Source of the DNA: Bombardia bombarda
Taxonomy: Eukaryota; Ascomycota; Sordariomycetes; Sordariales; Lasiosphaeriaceae
Direction: 5' to 3'
DNA length: 64,000 nucleotides
Assembly: GCA_030512295.1 (NCBI GenBank)
Contig: JAULSR010000002.1
Coordinates: forward strand, 7,502,001-7,566,000
How positions within the stretch are numbered: the stretch's first letter is position 1; the number at the start of each line of letters is the position of its first letter. Of the stretch, positions 1 to 11,033 are shown piece by piece. Below the pieces are notes generated by a model that was not told where the DNA came from, made no database searches, and saw nothing but the letters and a program-made list of their open reading frames with translations. Position numbers and translations under genes: made by a program.

Positions 1-1
1 A

Positions 2-964
2 GTGGAGATTCAAGCCAATGTCAAAAGGGAATTCAAGCAGGCCATAAACATTCTCAGGGAAGAGGATTTCCCCGATTGGCAAGACTACAACACTCAGTTG
101 CTCTATAACTGGGCATTTTGCATCTTCACCAGTCGAAGCTTTCGCTCCTCTCTGGTGCTTTCTCAGCCAGCACAGGCACAGATATCACAGCTGCTACCAC
201 CGGGGTGTGAAATGGACGATTTTTCCATCCTCCAACCTCTTTTTGACATCCCGAACCACTCCATGACCTCCAACTACGATTGGGACGTCTCCTCAGACCC
301 GAACTGCTGCCAGCTCATCTGCAAAGATGCTTACGGCGCAGGCGACCAAGTCTACAACAACTATGGCTTGAAGACCAACAGCGAGCTGCTGTTGGCTTAT
401 GGCTTCATCCTCCCCAGAACAGAGGCTGTCCACAACGACTACGTCCATGTGAGAAAGAGAGGCCAAGGTGGGAGCAGCACGTCGCCAGCATCCAGGCCGA
501 AGGACTTCTTGATCTCTCTGCAGCCCATGAGCGACCCAAGCTCGGTTGTAGGGAAAGCTAGACAGCTGAGCTCCAACGGCCCCCAACTGCATACACACCC
601 CGCATTCGCGCATTTCGAACACGCGTTGATCTACGACCTGGCCTTTGCGCTTTCAATCGATGACGAGAAACGCACGATTGAACAGCTGATGTCCAACGGT
701 CAGAACAAGGATGACGAGCTGCCTTCTTCGCTAGACGAGCTACTTGAACGCATCAAGCAGACCCTGTCAGCAAAGCTGCTGTATGACTATCAGGAACTCA
801 AGCACGTCGGTTTGGCTGAAGACATGGAAGATCTGGAGGATGACGAGCTGGACCAGAAGCAACTACTCATGGTTACATATCGCAGGCAGTGCGAAAAAGT
901 GCTGGTTGCGGCTCTGCGGACCATAGGAGTGCTGGGCAGCCCATCTGAGAACCAAGCAAGATAA
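2..964 (+). CDS. SET-domain protein lysine methyltransferase, 3' part
   Basis: The reading frame is open from the window edge to a TAA at 962-964, so the 5' end lies outside the window. The N-terminal half carries the second part of a SET domain of the SETD3/SETD6/Rkm class: an IPNHS motif near residue 82 and, about 35 residues later, the NNYGLKTNSELLLAYGF block that closes the SAM and lysine channel. The remaining ~200 residues are helical and acidic (EDMEDLEDDELDQ), as in the Rubisco-LSMT-type substrate-binding domain of this class. Known family members methylate lysines of ribosomal proteins or other cytosolic and nuclear proteins with S-adenosylmethionine; the substrate here cannot be told. 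No intron is visible in this part. Confidence 0.8.
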   Translation: MEIQANVKREFKQAINILREEDFPDWQDYNTQLLYNWAFCIFTSRSFRSSLVLSQPAQAQISQLLPPGCEMDDFSILQPLFDIPNHSMTSNYDWDVSSDPNCCQLICKDAYGAGDQVYNNYGLKTNSELLLAYGFILPRTEAVHNDYVHVRKRGQGGSSTSPASRPKDFLISLQPMSDPSSVVGKARQLSSNGPQLHTHPAFAHFEHALIYDLAFALSIDDEKRTIEQLMSNGQNKDDELPSSLDELLERIKQTLSAKLLYDYQELKHVGLAEDMEDLEDDELDQKQLLMVTYRRQCEKVLVAALRTIGVLGSPSENQAR

Positions 965-1399
965 AAGTCCAGGAGTCGATATGATAAAGACTGAAGCCCA
1001 CATCATACCTTTCCCCGCCTTTTGACTTGTTGCATTTGTATCACCGTTGGTTGAAGGTAGCTAGCTAGTGTGAAATCAGCCATCAGCAGCCACCATGCAG
1101 TTCATTGCAGAATCATGCCCACATGGCCTATCAACTATCTTGTTGGGTTCCACGATTGTCCAAAGTGTTCCTAATTTTGTGTAGCCATTGATGTCGGTTG
1201 GCCCAATGTGTCACAGATAGTGACCATTGAGCTCAGCGAGCCGCACCCTTGCCACCTCCTACTGTCGACACCACTTTTCCCTAAACATCTTCGATCTCGC
1301 TTTTGCCTTCATCATCTTTCCCGAACCAAACCAAACCAAACCAAACCAAACCAAACCAAACCAAACCAAGCCAAGAACCACAGCATCAATCCCATCAAC
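965..1399. other. Intergenic region, SET gene to methyltransferase gene
   Basis: No gene is visible. The last ~150 nt before the ATG at 1400 are pyrimidine-rich and contain a pentanucleotide repeat, as expected of a fungal 5' leader. Confidence 0.6.
1326..1375 (+). repeat. CCAAA pentanucleotide microsatellite in 5' leader
   Basis: Eight perfect copies of CCAAA at 1326-1365 are followed by two CCAAG variants. The array ends 25 nt before the methyltransferase ATG, so it probably lies in the transcribed leader. Confidence 0.9.
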
Positions 1400-2114
1400 A
1401 TGGCCACCCCCTCCCCCAACACCGAATCCCCCCTCCCCGCCGAAGCCGTCTACGACGCCATCGGCCCCGCCTACCAAGACGCCTACGCCGGCGTCGCCGA
1501 CAAGCTCGCCGCGTCCGTCCAATGGACCCTCCAAGCCCTCCTCACCCCTTCTGCCCCCCACACCCAGCCAAGATCCTCGACATCGGCTGCGGCACCGGCG
1601 TGCCCGTCTGCCGCCTCCTCGCCGACGCCGGCCACGACGTCCTGGGCATCGACATCTCCGCCGCCATGCTCGCCGCCGCGCGCGAGCGCGTCCCGCACGC
1701 CAACGCACACTTCGAGAAATGCGACATCCGCGACTTTGACCGCCCCGACGGCTCGTTCGACGCCGCGTCGGCGTATTTCAGTCTGATCATGGGCTTGTCG
1801 CAGGAGGAGATACGCGGGGCGTGGCGGAAGGTGTTTGGGCTGCTCAAGGGGGCGGGGTGTTTGTGTTTGTGACCTGTCCGCTCGAGGGGTTTGACAACGC
1901 GCAGTTTCGGTGGATGGGGCAGCCGTGTTTTGGGTCGGGGTTTGGGAAGGAGGAGACGGTGAGGGAGCTGGAGGGGGTTGGGTTTGTGGTGGAGAAGTGG
2001 GAAGTCAGTCGGTTCAGGCATCGGGGTGGGGAGTTGGGGGTTTGTGGGGAGGAGGAGGTGGGGGAGGAGGAGGATTTGTTTGTTTTTTGTAGGAAGCCGG
2101 TTGTGTTATTATAG
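1400..2114 (+). CDS. Class I SAM-dependent methyltransferase, two frameshifts
   Basis: Three overlapping frames together give one methyltransferase of about 238 residues. From the ATG at 1400, frame 2 encodes the N-terminal helix (AIGPAYQDAYAG). Frame 1 encodes motif I (ILDIGCGTG), the acidic loop (VLGIDIS) and motif II-III (FEKCDIRDF). The third frame encodes the strand VFVFVTCPLEG and the C-terminal part to the TAG at 2114. Both switches correspond to one missing base: in the C6 run at 1554-1559 and in the G5 run at 1848-1852. With one base added at each, the length is an exact multiple of three and the protein reads through the conserved fold. No GT..AG intron explains either switch. A small-molecule substrate is likely but unknown. 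It may be intact in the organism and broken only in this assembly, or a young pseudogene. Confidence 0.75.
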
Positions 2115-2410
2115 GGCGAGGAGATGGTGGATGGTGTATGGTATTCAGATTAGCGATGTACAGGAGCAGTTCACAAAACGTAGGGAATCGGCACAAGGAT
2201 CATTGTGGTTGTCTGCCTACTGTCTTTCTCAATAAATACATGTTGATCTCTGCCCTTGATCTCTGCCCTTGTGAGTGAATTACATGTCTCTTCATGATGA
2301 AGAACTCTTGTGGGCCTCCCTGATGCTTCATTATCAAGCGCTGTCTTGTCTTGGGTCATCGTAGAACTTATATCAACTGGCGCTTCCCCGATGGCTGATT
2401 ATCAAGGGTC

Positions 2411-5357
2411 TCACTGGCTCGTCGTTTCTGCTGTCGCCCCCTCCTCACTGATTTCAGATTCAGCTTTTCCAATCAACTCGCATGCAAGTTGCTCTTCGGC
2501 AGACTGTGGTTTCCAACCAGGAGCAGTCTTGCCACCAGCCCTGAGCAATAGTTTGACCATCTCGGTGTGTCCATTATATGCTGCTGCGACAATTGGGGTG
2601 AAGTCCATTAGAGCAGAATAAAAATCCCATGATGCCTTTCGAACAAAGTTAACGTTGGCCCCCGCCTTGATCAAGAGTCTGGCGGATTCCACATGGTTGT
2701 TCATCGCTGCCAGAAACAGGGCGGTGACGGTGCCCATTTCCCATTTCGCACAGCGTGAGTCCATAAGATGCCTTGTAGAATCGCTGGCCAAACTGACGTT
2801 TGCAGAGCCACCATCATTCAGGTGCTGGATAATGAGTTCAAGTAGCTCCGGGCAGTCATGGACCATCTCAAGTGGGGACCAGCAGTCGGAGGTGGCGAGA
2901 CTGGCATCGGCGCCGTGGTGGAGAAGTAAGCGGACCATGAGCGCGTTGTGATTCTTGCAGGCAACGTAAAGGGGAGTTTGTTTTGCCGCGCCAACTTGAG
3001 CATTGATGTCAATCTGGATATCATAAAATATCTTTTTCTCCAGGAGGAAAGCGGCGATGTCTGTCTTAGAGTAAGACTAGCAGCAACTGACAGGGCGGTG
3101 GTTGAAAGAAGGCGGGGGCTGCTATTATCTCCCTCGGCAGGCCCTTTCTCGTAATGTGTAGCAAAACATTTGACAATATCGAGGTTTGCCGACGCAACTA
3201 CTTTGCTGAAAATTTCGGGCCTGCCCCAGAGGAGCCCATGCTCGGATGCGTATTCGATTAGAACCTGGCACATGGGAAAAGAGTCCCTAAGGCTCGCGGC
3301 GCGTTCAAGCGCATTAAGGACGGTATACTCAGGGTTGTGAAGGCTACAAGCCGATTGAGACAATCCTTGACGCGCTCCTCGGAGCCTCTTCCAGACCTAA
3401 CGGCCAAATCGAGGTCGATTGCTGCGACTTGGTGTAGCCTTTCAGCATCCTTGGTATTGAGGGGATAGGCTGGATGGCCAAGTTGTGATGCGAGTTTAGC
3501 AGACTCGGTGTTTTCTAGGTATTTTCCCAAGCCGATAAGCTTTATTCTGTGCTCTACCATGATCTCCGTGGTTGTCCCATTGGCTGCGTAGATAGAATGA
3601 CTGAGCAGCTGGTCATATATTTCGTCAATCTTCAAAGCACTGTTGTAGAAGACATTGGTAAGAGGGCTCCGTGTTTTTCCGATATCGGAATGTATGACGT
3701 GTATGAGGAAGGATAGGGGGACGCTGTTGACTTGCTCCGGTACGATTCCGGGGTTGCACAGATGGAAAACGAGATCCTCATCAACTTCTGCGCGGTTGCC
3801 CATAGCTACTTCGTTGAGCATGTACCGGTATTCGCGCGCGTCTATCAATCCGAGATATATTTTGCCTTTAGCTTCGCAGATTTCATGCCGGTCACGGCCT
3901 GATGCCGACAGAAAACCAGCTCGTCATTCTGGTTGCTCTGGCAAGCTACCATGCCCGACAGAGAACTCAGGATAGCCTCAAGTTTGGTCTTGGCTGAACG
4001 GTAGTCGGGCTTCTGCAACTGCGTGTTCTCTTCCGACCTTGGCTGGCTTAGGCATGAGTCCCAGGCAAGGACTGCGACCGCCTCGGAGAATGTAATAAAT
4101 CTGAAAGAATGTAGAACCCATTCTAATAATCGCGGTACTGCGTGGTCTCCAACCTCGATAGTAGAATCGTTAACAATGGCGTGGAGGAATATGGATGGAT
4201 GATTGGCACCCCGCAACCGATCCACGCGACCTGCATAGCCCGAGTTTCCGCTACGGTCGTGATCTGCTCTCTTGATCCATGTCGTCGCCATTTCGAGAAG
4301 CACCGCATCATTGAAAATCCATTCCATACACTCGGCACCGGTCAAGCTGCCGATATGCTCCTCCAAAATTTGTACGAAGCACGGCCAGGTGCTCCTCCTC
4401 CTCGCGTCGATGCAGGGATAGAGCACCTGGCCAGGTGACATGCGTAACTCCAGCGCGAAAACATTTCGAGAATTCGGCCACTGACTGTTTACTGACTATT
4501 TTTCCTCTGCCGGCGAGGACAATGACAGAATGCATTTGACCACACAAGGACCAGTCGTACAACATTTCGGCCAGATCGAGTCCCGAATAACACTGGTCAA
4601 TCGAATAACACTGGTCAATGTCCCAGACCACCCACACCACCTGCTCGCGCTTCCGCTTCATAAACCAGACATTGATAGCCAGAAAGAGTCTTTGCAGTTC
4701 CTCGGGGGCAAAGCCAGGCGGACTGTTGAGTCTGTCTCTGTCATCTCCGCCGCTGTCGAACCTCAAAGTCTCGGCAATCTCAGCCGGCCATTCTTCCTCC
4801 CTCGTGTGTCTGAACAGGTAATTCAGAGCCTGCGTCACAAAGGCCCTGAACATGGAGAATGCCGTGCTCGACTGAGGGTCTTTCTTGCAAAAGCGGAAAG
4901 GAAAGACCAACTCAGGGGTAAGAAGGACATTCGGCTCCAGCCAGGGGTGCGCCTTGAGGTCGCGGACAAAGACGGCCAATTCATCGCAAGTCCGAGGATA
5001 ACGATGTGCCAGGTCATGTTTGTCCTTGTCTTCAGGTTGTTGGTCGGAGAGGTCAAGAAGAAGGGGCTTAGACCAGAGATTTTCGTTGACGAGGAGGTCC
5101 AGCGGCGCTCTGACATTCTCCAATTCCGGGTTGGTATCAAGTTGGACGGGTGGTGTTGAGTTGGCCAGGTACACGAAGCGAGCTGGAAGCTGTGGCTCGA
5201 AAGTAGCGGAGAAGGACTCTGAAATATCTCCTGTGGAACCGAAATGGTGTTAGATGACCGATAATGACCGATAATGAAGCTGTTGGAAAGAGGGGGGAAG
5301 GGCAGTACCATGTTCAGACGAGTCACTCATGGGCATGTCGATAGTCGTGTCAGACAT
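2411..5357 (-). pseudogene. NACHT-like/ankyrin (NLR-type) gene, multiply frameshifted
   Basis: The ATG at 5357 opens a 49-nt exon. An intron (5308-5231, GTACTG..CACAG, CTAAC branch site) leads to a long exon that starts at 5230. The N-terminal ~280 residues resemble a fungal NACHT region: a Walker-B-like VVWVVWDIDQC and a following strand VIVLAGRG are visible, but no P-loop (GxxGxGKS) is found. Four frame changes follow (within about 4310-4440, near 3845, near 3360 and near 3072). The last frame encodes ankyrin repeats (TPLYVACKNHNALMVRLLL, ALFLAAMNNHVESARLLI, PIVAAAYNGHTEMVKLLL) to the stop at 2411. Near 3072 the paralogue at 6552-7256 has one more base at the same place, so that shift is a one-base deletion outside any homopolymer. 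Fungal NLR-like proteins act in self/non-self recognition; this copy looks non-functional, though assembly errors may account for some breaks. Confidence 0.55.
4585..4620. repeat. 18-bp in-frame tandem duplication
   Basis: Two near-identical 18-bp units in a row. In the NACHT-like gene on the minus strand they duplicate the peptide SIDQCY just after the Walker-B-like motif. Confidence 0.8.
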
Positions 5358-6551
5358 CTTGACCGGAAGATTTGCCTGACCGGATACGACTGATCGTATG
5401 TAATGAGGTCTTGATCGATTTTGAAGGATCGTTGAGGTCTTGGAGAAAACCGAAATTCGGGGCGTTTATGCTCGAAGACTTGGGGGTTTGGCGGTTGGTT
5501 GAATTGTTGAAGAAAGGAAATTGGTGCGTCTTGTTAGATGTGAAAGATATTGGGAAACAATGGTTTTTAAAGGCTGGGTACCTGGGTACCTGCCTAAGCG
5601 CCTTGTAGACCGCAAGAATCGTTTCCAAAGCTTCAACGAGGCGGGAATAGCAAACGTCTCAGGTCAAGTTTCCCTCCGCTGCCGATCAGGGCCTCCTTTG
5701 AACAAAAATAGCTCACGCGTCAACAGCATGCCAGAATAAACCCAAAAATAGAACCAGAGGCGATGTTGATTAATGTTGAGACATATGCAAGGAATGAAAA
5801 CTTTGATGGCGCTTATTTGTCTTCTCTCCGACGAGTTATGGCCACTGAATCCAAGTTTCCGTTTTTTTTTTCTGGGGCAAACACTGCCCCTGAAATAGCA
5901 CCAGAACCGCCCAAATAGCCATCTTACCTGTATCCAATACCGTGCGTATCGTCACCCAGTATAGATACACTATGTCGCAAGCATACCCAGCTCCAATCAC
6001 TTTTCTGCATTTTCCCCCAGGCGTCAACAAAAAAGGGTCCATAAATGGGCCAACCAAGGCCGTCTCACAACTCCCATAAATGAGTGGGTGGGAACAAACA
6101 CGACCCCCGCGCCAAAGGCCACAACAAACACCAGACAACAACCATTGGACCATGAAGGGCCTGATGGTGACTTGTATTGATGTTACTGCCTATACTAACC
6201 AATAGCCTATGTAGTACTCCCAACACTGAGCGGACGATCGAATCAATACATGACTGAGTGCTTTCTGGCTGTCTGTGGTCCTGTCCGTGGGCCTGAATAA
6301 TCGCATGAATAAATGGCATATACCCGTCACCGTGCTGCTATAAATCCTAAGTCCATGGCTATACTGCAACTCTAACGCTATCCTGATTCTTCTTCATTAC
6401 CTTACCTAGCCCGACGGGATATCTAGCTGTACACTGAATCTCTGTCTTTATTCATGTAATAGCACCTATCTAAGCAGTCTCCGCTCATCGTTGGCGTGTT
6501 GCCGGACTTGCCTGATGAATGTGATTGCGTTGTGCTCCTCATCCGTGTAAC
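5358..6551. other. Intergenic region between the two ankyrin genes
   Basis: No supported gene. Only short ORFs without recognisable features occur on both strands. The region may hold decayed 5' sequence of the neighbouring ankyrin fragment's downstream side, but I see no alignable segment. Confidence 0.5.
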
Positions 6552-7256
6552 CTACCCGACCAGAATAAGTCTTGCCAGTGGAGTCCACTTATTGTCGTCA
6601 GTTGTCGCGAGGCTGGCGTCAGCACCGTTTTCGAGAAGAATGCGGACCAAGGGCGCGTTGTCCTTCTCGCAGGCAATATGGAGGGCAGTTTTCCCGTCGA
6701 TATCACGGTCATTGATGTGAATCTCGATGTCGTCTATCCTCTTCTTGTTAATAAGAAACTCAGCGATGTCGGTTCTTTTAGACTCGAGACCGGCAGCCAC
6801 AGGCAAAGCTGTGGTGCGAAGTAACACGCTGCTACCTGCAGAGTCACTGGGTATGGTTTGGTAGTGTTCTGCAACGGTCTGAACCATCTCAAGGCTGCCT
6901 GATTGGATAGCTTTGATCAGGACTTGGTGGCGAAACCGATGAAACTGGTGCTCAGAGGAGAATCCGAGCAAGAGCCTGACAATTGAGAGGCTGTTGGCGA
7001 GACCTACGGCTTCTTCAAGAGCTTTAAGCAGGACGTCTTGAGCCTCCTGGCTGGTAGAAAAAGTATCTATGTGACAGCCGGTAGAAGAAGCATGAGTGTG
7101 ATAGCTGCTGGTCGGTCGATGGCAAACAAAACGTTCCAGGGCTCTTTTTACGTCCGCCTCACAGCATTTGCTGGTGCTAGCAGAATCAATAGCAACAACA
7201 ACAATCTTGAAAGTACCCATGTTCATCCAGCAAGAAGGAACAGCCCCCTTGCTCAT
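6552..7256 (-). pseudogene. Ankyrin-repeat fragment, paralogue of the 2.4-5.4 kb gene
   Basis: A 234-codon frame from the ATG at 7256. Its whole length aligns by eye with the middle part of the upstream minus-strand NLR-like gene: KALEEAVGLANSLSIVRLLL corresponds to NALERAASLRDSFPMCQVLI, TTALPVAAGL to TTALSVAASL, and LVRILLENGADASLATTD to MVRLLLHHGADASLATSD. It lacks the NACHT-like N-terminus and ends after about one and a half ankyrin repeats, so it is truncated at both ends relative to its paralogue. A GTAGGT donor overlaps the stop codon and could extend it by a short exon. A small expressed ankyrin protein cannot be excluded; a degraded tandem copy is more likely. Confidence 0.5.
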
Positions 7257-7402
7257 TTAAATGCACCCAGGTCTACTCATTTATGTTTGTACGTGCACTA
7301 CCATTTGTGGTACAAGGTTACAATAGTATCATACACCTCTTCAAAACATCCCCCAAACCACCACACCCCCAAAAAGACACAATTATTCCTTCCTTTATCT
7401 CT

Positions 7403-10400
7403 CTACTCATCGTCCTCAACGTCAGTAAAATACTCAAAATCCCTGGGCACGCTTGCCTCCTCGTCTCCCTCTCCATCCTCATCCACCGCAGTAAGGACAC
7501 CAGCAGCTGCCGCCGCTCCGCTTCCAGTCCCTGCCGCATCGCCAGCGCTGGCAGGTCCGCCAGCCTGGGCACCGCGGCCTCCGGCTCCCCTTGCAGTAAG
7601 GTTGAAGCGCTCGTTGAGGTCTCGCATGCTGTTGCTGGGAAGTTGGCCTCGCGAAACCTGCGACAGAATAGATTGTGTCGTTTGCCTAGGAGTGGCTCCG
7701 GCTCCTGAGCCGGCACCCGCGACAGGTGCCCTCTCAGTCGTAACCTTCTTAAGCTTCTCTTCGACAAGGGACTTCTCTTCAGTAGGCTGAGTATCGTGGA
7801 GGAGAAGGGGACCACCAGTCGGCTATGAAGCAGTTAGCAAAATACAACAAACAAAAGAACAAAGAGCAAAATATACCTTCTTGACTGGCTTGTAGCGTCC
7901 AGCCGGGAAGCTGATGTACTTGAGTTGACCGGGCAGAACACGCGACATGTTCTCAATCTCGTAGCCAACCTTCTCCTTCTCTGCCTTCTTCTTGGACTCG
8001 GGAGAAGCAGAAGACTCCTTTTCAGGGGCGGACTCGTCCTCCTTCTTCTCCTTGGGCTCCTCCGTCTTGGTCTTCTTGTCGTCGTCAATGTCCATCGCAT
8101 CGCCGGCGGGTTGGGGGGCGGTCTTGGACACAATCGGGGTCGAATCAATGTCCATGCTCTCCCGACGCTGGGCACGCTCCTTCTTTTGCGCTCGGCGCTT
8201 GGCCTGGGCTGTGGTAGACAGGACAGCTGTGGATACCATGGTGGGGCCCTCTTCGGCCTTGACCTCCTGTTCTGGGGGGTAGTCAAAGAGGCTGGGCCGG
8301 GTTGCACAGTGGAACTTGAAGCTGGGGATCTCCAGATCGTGATCGAGACCGATGATAGAGGTGGGCACAAAGCTGAGGGACAGGAAATGGGTGAAGGGGA
8401 ACCAGTACCAGTACTGGGTGAAGATGGCCATACCAACGATGCCAGCCATGTTGAGGTTGCCGGTTTGGGTTTGGAGGCCAATGGAGCAGTTGCGGCCACC
8501 AGCATCGATGATGCCCAGGGCAAGAGAAGCACCAAACTTGGTCATGGCATCCTCGTGACGGTCACCGACAACCTTCTTGAGAGTTTTCCTGATGGCGGCA
8601 ACCTTGGGGTTCATTACCTCATTTTGCTGCACCATGATCATGGACAAGGCAATGAGCGCACCCTGGCGAACAAAGTCGGTCGGATCCTTCATCATGGGCT
8701 CCAAGAGATCAATAGCTTCATCCAGTCCGGTACCAGCGCAGGCGATACCAAGAGCCATGGCTGAGCCGTAGCGTACGTGGGGGTTGTATGACTCGGCAAG
8801 CAACTCAACCATGCGGGGAACACTGCCAGGCTTCCGGAAAAGGATGAAGCCCAGACTCATGACAGCAATTCGGCGAACATCGTCGTTGACATCGCTCACT
8901 GCAAGATGGAGGAGCTTGCGGATAGCCTTGTTGCTTCCGGTTCCGCAGTACGCCATTGCGACCGTGAGGATACCACCATAACGCAGAGTCGGGTCGGGGT
9001 CGCTAAGAAGTCCCTCAATCATGACGTCGGCGCCTTCCTGTTGCCCGAACATAATGAGAGCCATACCGATAGCGCAGCCGCGGACAATCTTCTCGTGGGT
9101 GGTTTCATGAGCGTATGTGAACATAGTCTCAAGCGCCTTGGCATTACCAGTTCCCAACATGATCAGGCCTATGGCCAAGCCGACCGCTTCGCCGTTCAGG
9201 GCCGAATCAGCATAGAGAACCTTGGTCAGATCGTCAAACACTTGCTCGTTTCCGGTAGCCATTCCAGCAATACCAAGGCCCAGAGCACCGCCATGCTGAA
9301 TTACTTCCTCGTCCGCGGCATTGAACCTGTCCCGGAGATACTCTAGCGCATCCGCGCCGTGGTTTGCGTGAATCAGGCCGTAAGCATACAGAGCACCACC
9401 TTGGCTAAAGATTGATCCACTGCTGACTCCAGCTTGCCTGGGTAGGTAGGGCTCGAGAAGCTTGCGGGACTGGGTGAGGTTTCCGCGATGGATAACACCA
9501 AGCGCCGCAGTAGCGGTGAACTTGGACCAGTTGACAGCCTTCCCAAGCCAGTCCAAATTGTCTCGGAAGAACTTATCGTGGGTGGTGCCAGCATTCATGA
9601 AGGCATTGCAGAATGTAACTGCAGTGTGAAAGATGGAGTTGCGGCCCTCCAGACTATCCCGAACCTTGTTCAAGATGCTAAGGTCGGTATGGTTGTTGCG
9701 ATAGAGGAACTCCAGGTTGAGCTTGATCGCCTTGCTGCCGTCGAGGATAGATCGAATATTCTTATGTGCCTTAGCCTCTTCCTCGGACAAAGTTTCTTCG
9801 GATGCCTCGTCTTTTTGCAAAAGAGGCTCACTTTCAGTGGCCTCCTCTCCTTCTTTCTCAGTCTCTGGCTTCTTTGGCGGCTCGCCAGACGGAATGGACT
9901 TGATAACCTTTGCCAAGAACTCCTGAGTACCGTTGTCGTAGAGGTCAAAGGCGATTTGGTAGGCGATTGCAATCGAGTTCTTGTCGCCCTTGGTGACCAA
10001 GTGTCTGAGCATTTTTGAGGCCTCCTCATCCGAGTCAAGGTAGACAACACATTTTGCGATGGCAAAATAGTCAGGGTTCGGTATGTCATTGAGGAGATCA
10101 AGAATCAGGCGTAAAATCTCCGTGCGCAGACTCCGCTCCTGGACTACATCCATAGAAATGCTAAGGGCGTAATCCATGAGCTCCTCTGCCGGTCCCTGGC
10201 TGCTCTCTTGGGCCTTGTTCTTCGAGCTCTTTGTGTCCTCGCTAGCCCGCTTGATGACCCTACGAAGCACACCAAGATTCTTGGCTTCCACAGCAATCCC
10301 AACCACTTGCTTGTATTTCCCATCCTTCAAGCAGGTCTCGAACAGCCGCTCAATAACGCTCTGCAGAGCCAGTTGGGTGTTTGTGTCGGTAACCTGAGCG

Positions 10401-11033
10401 ATGGAGGCAGAGCGACCCTCCTTGGTTGGCTGGAAAGTAGGATCCAGGATGGTGTTGTCGGCGGAGGCACGCGAAAGAAGAGACTTGGACGGCAGAGTTG
10501 ACTGGGAGAAGGGAGTGGTCGGCGAGATCAGGGTAGAGCCATCGAGAGCACCGGCGCCAAAGGTGGTAGCAAGAGCTGGCAGAGACACGTCGTTCTTTGT
10601 TTTCTTTGGGGGAGCATGGTGTTGGGACGAGACGGCGATGTATTGGTCGATGCACTTGGAGATGATTGTCTCTTCGAATTCGCTAGGAGCGTCGAGCTTG
10701 AAGAGGGGCCCGGCAGCGAGGGCAAACGTCATGCTCTCGTTATAGGCCTGCAGATGGAAGTAGACCTTGGCGAGAACAAGAGCGGCGAGCTGGCGTTCGG
10801 GGAAGGCCTCATCTTCGTATAGCGCCTCACTGGGGTTAGAGCACGTCAGCAAAAACATCTCAGCAGGCAGGCGACACGGTTAGGTTGACCCACATCTGGC
10901 TCAGGGCGCCGGCGACCTCGGTCCAGACGGTGTCGATATCATCGCTCAATGTCTTGAGGGCAAAGACCTTGAGCTCAGGCTCCTCGTCGGCGAGAAAGGC
11001 CAAAACGCCAGTTGCAGTGACGAGGCCCGGCAT
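7403..11033 (-). CDS. rpn2: 26S proteasome regulatory subunit RPN2
   Basis: Three exons: 11033-10894, 10829-7877 and 7822-7403. Intron 1 is GTGGGT..CCCCAG and intron 2 GTATAT..CATAG, both phase-consistent; together they give 1170 residues. RPN2 (PSMD1) is the large scaffold of the 19S base that binds Rpn13 and Rpn1-side factors and positions ubiquitin-linked substrates in cytosol and nucleus. The start MPGLVTATGVLAFLADEEPE and the exon junction SQIEALYEDE match this family. The centre holds the proteasome/cyclosome repeats (GGALGLGIAGMATGN, EAVGLAIGLIMLGTGNA, RYGGILTVAMAYCGTGSN, RYGSAMALGIACAGTG). A lysine/glutamate-rich insert follows, then the typical C-terminal strand (MSRVLPGQLKYISFP) and an acidic tail ending FEYFTDVEDDE. 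No damage is seen. The gene is divergent from CET1. Confidence 0.95.

Noticed and set aside
1326..1365. CCAAA array as a telomere-like repeat
   Set aside because: The fungal telomere unit is TTAGGG; this is an ordinary pentanucleotide microsatellite in a leader.
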